From Gemmatimonas sp. (GTDB lineage Bacteria; Gemmatimonadota; Gemmatimonadetes; Gemmatimonadales; Gemmatimonadaceae), in assembly GCA_011390935.1 (NCBI GenBank), contig JAABRL010000013.1, positions 26,589 to 90,588 on the forward strand: a DNA stretch of 64,000 nucleotides. Reading direction: 5' to 3'. This document shows, piece after piece, positions 62,506 to 64,000 of this stretch (the stretch's first letter is position 1; the number at the start of each line of letters is the position of its first letter). Below the pieces are notes generated by a model, which was not told the origin of the DNA, searched no databases, and worked only from the letters and a program-made list of their open reading frames with translations. A program made the position numbers and the translations under genes.

Positions 62506-63879
62506 CTATACAGGTACGGGCGTTCGCGTTCTCCTGACCCGGGTAAGTACCTGCGTAATTGACAGTGACGGACCCTCGTCACTGCCATCAAACAAGTGGC
62601 CGAACACGGGACTATTGATGAGTGCGTCGCAAATGTCGGGATCGAACTGCTCGCCGCGACACCGAATGAGCTCCGCTCTCACCTCTTCCGCAGTCATGCC
62701 TTTTCGATACGGGCGGTCAGTGGTCATCGCGTCAATCGTGTCAGCGAACGCGATGATTCTCGAACCGATCGGGATTGCCTTGCCGCGAAGTCGATCCGGA
62801 TAGCCCATTCCATCAAATCGTTCGTGGTGGTGGCGAACGTCGGCCACGATGTCTTCGAAGTCACTTAGCTTCGCCACAAGTTCTGCTGACTTGACGGGAT
62901 GGAGCTCCATGATCGCACGCTCTTCTGGGGTTAGCTTTCCAGGTTTGCTCAAGATCGGCGCGAACACTTCGTGGATTTTGCCTACATCATGTAGCAGGGC
63001 CGCCCGTCCAATCCGCTGCACTTCCTTCGTCGGCAGTCCGACGGCACGAGCAATCACGCGGGAGAAGCGCGCTACTCTCTGTGAATGTCCTGAGGTGTAG
63101 GGATCCCTGAACTCGACGGTATGGACAAAAAGTTCGAGAAGCTCTCTGTTCGTATTCTCAAGCTGAAGTTTTGCCTGATACATCAAACGAACACCATACA
63201 AGGCCAGCACGGTGACGAAGACACCCCAGCCTCCCCAATCTGTGTAGGCTCGAGCTACGCCATATACACCTGGGATAGCGGCGACATCATACAGAACGGT
63301 CGATCGCTGCGCCGCGACCACTATCGGGATGAATCGTTTCTGCTCAGCTAGGGCAATCACTCCCGCAACGCACAGTTCATTAACGAGTAGAAAGGTCAGC
63401 ACTGCAGCGGTGTGCGGCAGCAACTGAAACGAGCTGTCCGCTGCGAGAGAAACGCCCCCAAGCGCCAGATAGATCAGTGCGGCACACGAGGCAGATAGGA
63501 GAAACTGAAAAGCGTTGAAAATTCGCTTCAGGAAAAGCTTCTGCTTTGTGAGTTCGATTGCGCCGACAGCAGCGCCAACGAGAGCGACTGTCTCCCACGA
63601 CGGGGAGAGCACGACAGCCGAGAGATAGGGGATGAACGATATTTCGCCGTCTCGGCTTCTCGCGGTGCGGTACTTGTTCCGAGAAGCATACGCCCCAACT
63701 GCGACCAGCAAGACTGGCCCCCACGAGTACTCCACACTCCCTTGGTCAAGAGAGTGAAAAAGCACAATGAATACCGCAACTGCCGCGAGAGATACTGCTG
63801 CGACGTATGCGACTACGCGGAATGGCATTTGCATCTTCGGAAAGAGAAACTTGTCCCCCGGCTCGCCCGCGAAATTCAC
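62506..63879 (-). CDS. Membrane-bound HD-GYP phosphodiesterase
   Basis: Protein of 457 residues. The N-terminal region (about 20-235) has seven or so membrane helices. The HD-GYP domain follows with GHSQRVARFSR, the HD pair in LLHDVGKIHE, HPVKSAELV, HHHERFDGMGYPDRL (GYP) and ADTIDAMTTDRPYRKG. All metal and catalytic residues are present, so it should hydrolyse cyclic di-GMP or a related dinucleotide. Base composition is far less GC-rich than the rest of the window (24 of 60 G+C at 63121-63180). Start GTG 63879, 1 nt after the small ORF below; an ATG at about 63834 is an alternative. Confidence 0.9.
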   Translation of the reverse strand: MNFAGEPGDKFLFPKMQMPFRVVAYVAAVSLAAVAVFIVLFHSLDQGSVEYSWGPVLLVAVGAYASRNKYRTARSRDGEISFIPYLSAVVLSPSWETVALVGAAVGAIELTKQKLFLKRIFNAFQFLLSASCAALIYLALGGVSLAADSSFQLLPHTAAVLTFLLVNELCVAGVIALAEQKRFIPIVVAAQRSTVLYDVAAIPGVYGVARAYTDWGGWGVFVTVLALYGVRLMYQAKLQLENTNRELLELFVHTVEFRDPYTSGHSQRVARFSRVIARAVGLPTKEVQRIGRAALLHDVGKIHEVFAPILSKPGKLTPEERAIMELHPVKSAELVAKLSDFEDIVADVRHHHERFDGMGYPDRLRGKAIPIGSRIIAFADTIDAMTTDRPYRKGMTAEEVRAELIRCRGEQFDPDICDALINSPVFGHLFDGSDEGPSLSITQVLTRVRRTRTPVPV

Positions 63880-63880
63880 A

Positions 63881-63952
63881 CTAGTGCCAGGTCGAGGCGT
63901 CCATTGTCAACAGCGACCAAAAAGCACTCACGAGCTCAGCCATGAATTCCAT
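63881..63952 (-). CDS. Possible 23-residue leader ORF upstream of the HD-GYP gene
   Basis: An ATG at 63952 is preceded by GGGAGGTG, the best Shine-Dalgarno in this part of the window, 7 nt away. It encodes MEFMAELVSAFWSLLTMDASTWH, split here as MEFMAELVSAFW and SLLTMDASTWH, ending in TAG. One base later the GTG of the HD-GYP gene begins, suggesting coupling. No family known; it could be a hydrophobic leader peptide or chance. Confidence 0.45.
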   Translation of the reverse strand: MEFMAELVSAFWSLLTMDASTWH

Positions 63953-64000
63953 GTCTACGTCACCTCCCTGCCTGCACAGTCACGCGAGACCGATGGTCGC

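Noticed and set aside
62489..62506. GCGATC-N6-GATCGC between the convergent regulator and HD-GYP genes as terminator
   Set aside because: Only a 6-bp stem, no T-run, and it touches the HD-GYP stop codon.

Overview
This 64 kb window is chromosomal DNA of a high-GC bacterium, most likely a member of the Gemmatimonadota (Gemmatimonas-like). That placement is inferred from a SusC/SusD outer-membrane pair in GC-rich DNA, an EtfAB-EtfD electron route to quinone, many exported peptidases and lipoproteins, and ATP synthase a and b subunits with signal-peptide-like N-termini. No tRNA, rRNA, CRISPR array, transposase or replication origin was seen.

Layout. 0.1-2.4 kb (+): an ECF sigma factor, a putative zinc-binding membrane anti-sigma factor and a membrane protein. 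2.4-11.1 kb (-): a Uma2 nuclease, a SAM-adenosyltransferase family protein, an Mrp ATPase, a DHH phosphoesterase, IMP dehydrogenase, two small proteins, an M15-like peptidase and an exported SH3-like protein. 11.2-17.7 kb (+): a compact overlapping operon gpmI / outer-membrane protein / PTPS-QueD / DacB / MoeA / methyltransferase. 17.7-29.6 kb: an ArgA-like acetyltransferase with an operator on its promoter, an EtfD-like Fe-S membrane oxidoreductase, a prepilin pair, etfAB, a SusD/SusC pair and a glutaryl-CoA dehydrogenase-like flavoprotein. EtfAB and EtfD would carry electrons from acyl-CoA dehydrogenases to menaquinone.

29.9-44.7 kb: an Ig-like repeat lipoprotein, a SprT-like protein, an MhqD/MhqO-like quinone-detoxification pair behind a palindromic operator, a metallophosphoesterase, an isocitrate/isopropylmalate dehydrogenase family enzyme, a membrane-anchored unknown, an S9 peptidase, a hybrid histidine kinase and an M20 peptidase. 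44.7-51.6 kb (-): a six-gene sugar cluster (cupin, left-handed-helix nucleotidyltransferase, Tat-exported GH109-type glycosidase, sodium:solute symporter, second nucleotidyltransferase, galactokinase-like GHMP kinase) that reads as a GalNAc-type release, uptake and nucleotide-activation pathway. 51.8-57.2 kb (-): an M1 peptidase downstream of an ATP synthase operon, atpZ-atpI-atpB-atpE-atpF-atpH, which ends at a terminator without the F1 alpha, beta, gamma and epsilon genes. 57.5-59.2 kb (+): a BsuPI-like lipoprotein and a MoxR ATPase. 59.2 kb to the end: a large SARP/BTAD-type regulator and a membrane HD-GYP phosphodiesterase preceded by a tiny ORF. GC content drops sharply inside the regulator near 60.27 kb and stays low to the window edge.

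Regulatory signals can be read directly. Several intergenic regions hold a TTG(C/T)CC-N17-TAGCTT-like promoter (etfB, etfD, S9 peptidase, and a relaxed form at atpZ). etfD and the ArgA-like gene appear leaderless. etfBA and the atp operon share a CRP-type palindrome (TGTGA-N6-TCACA, one mismatch at atp). Clear intrinsic terminators follow etfD, susD, atpH and moxR.
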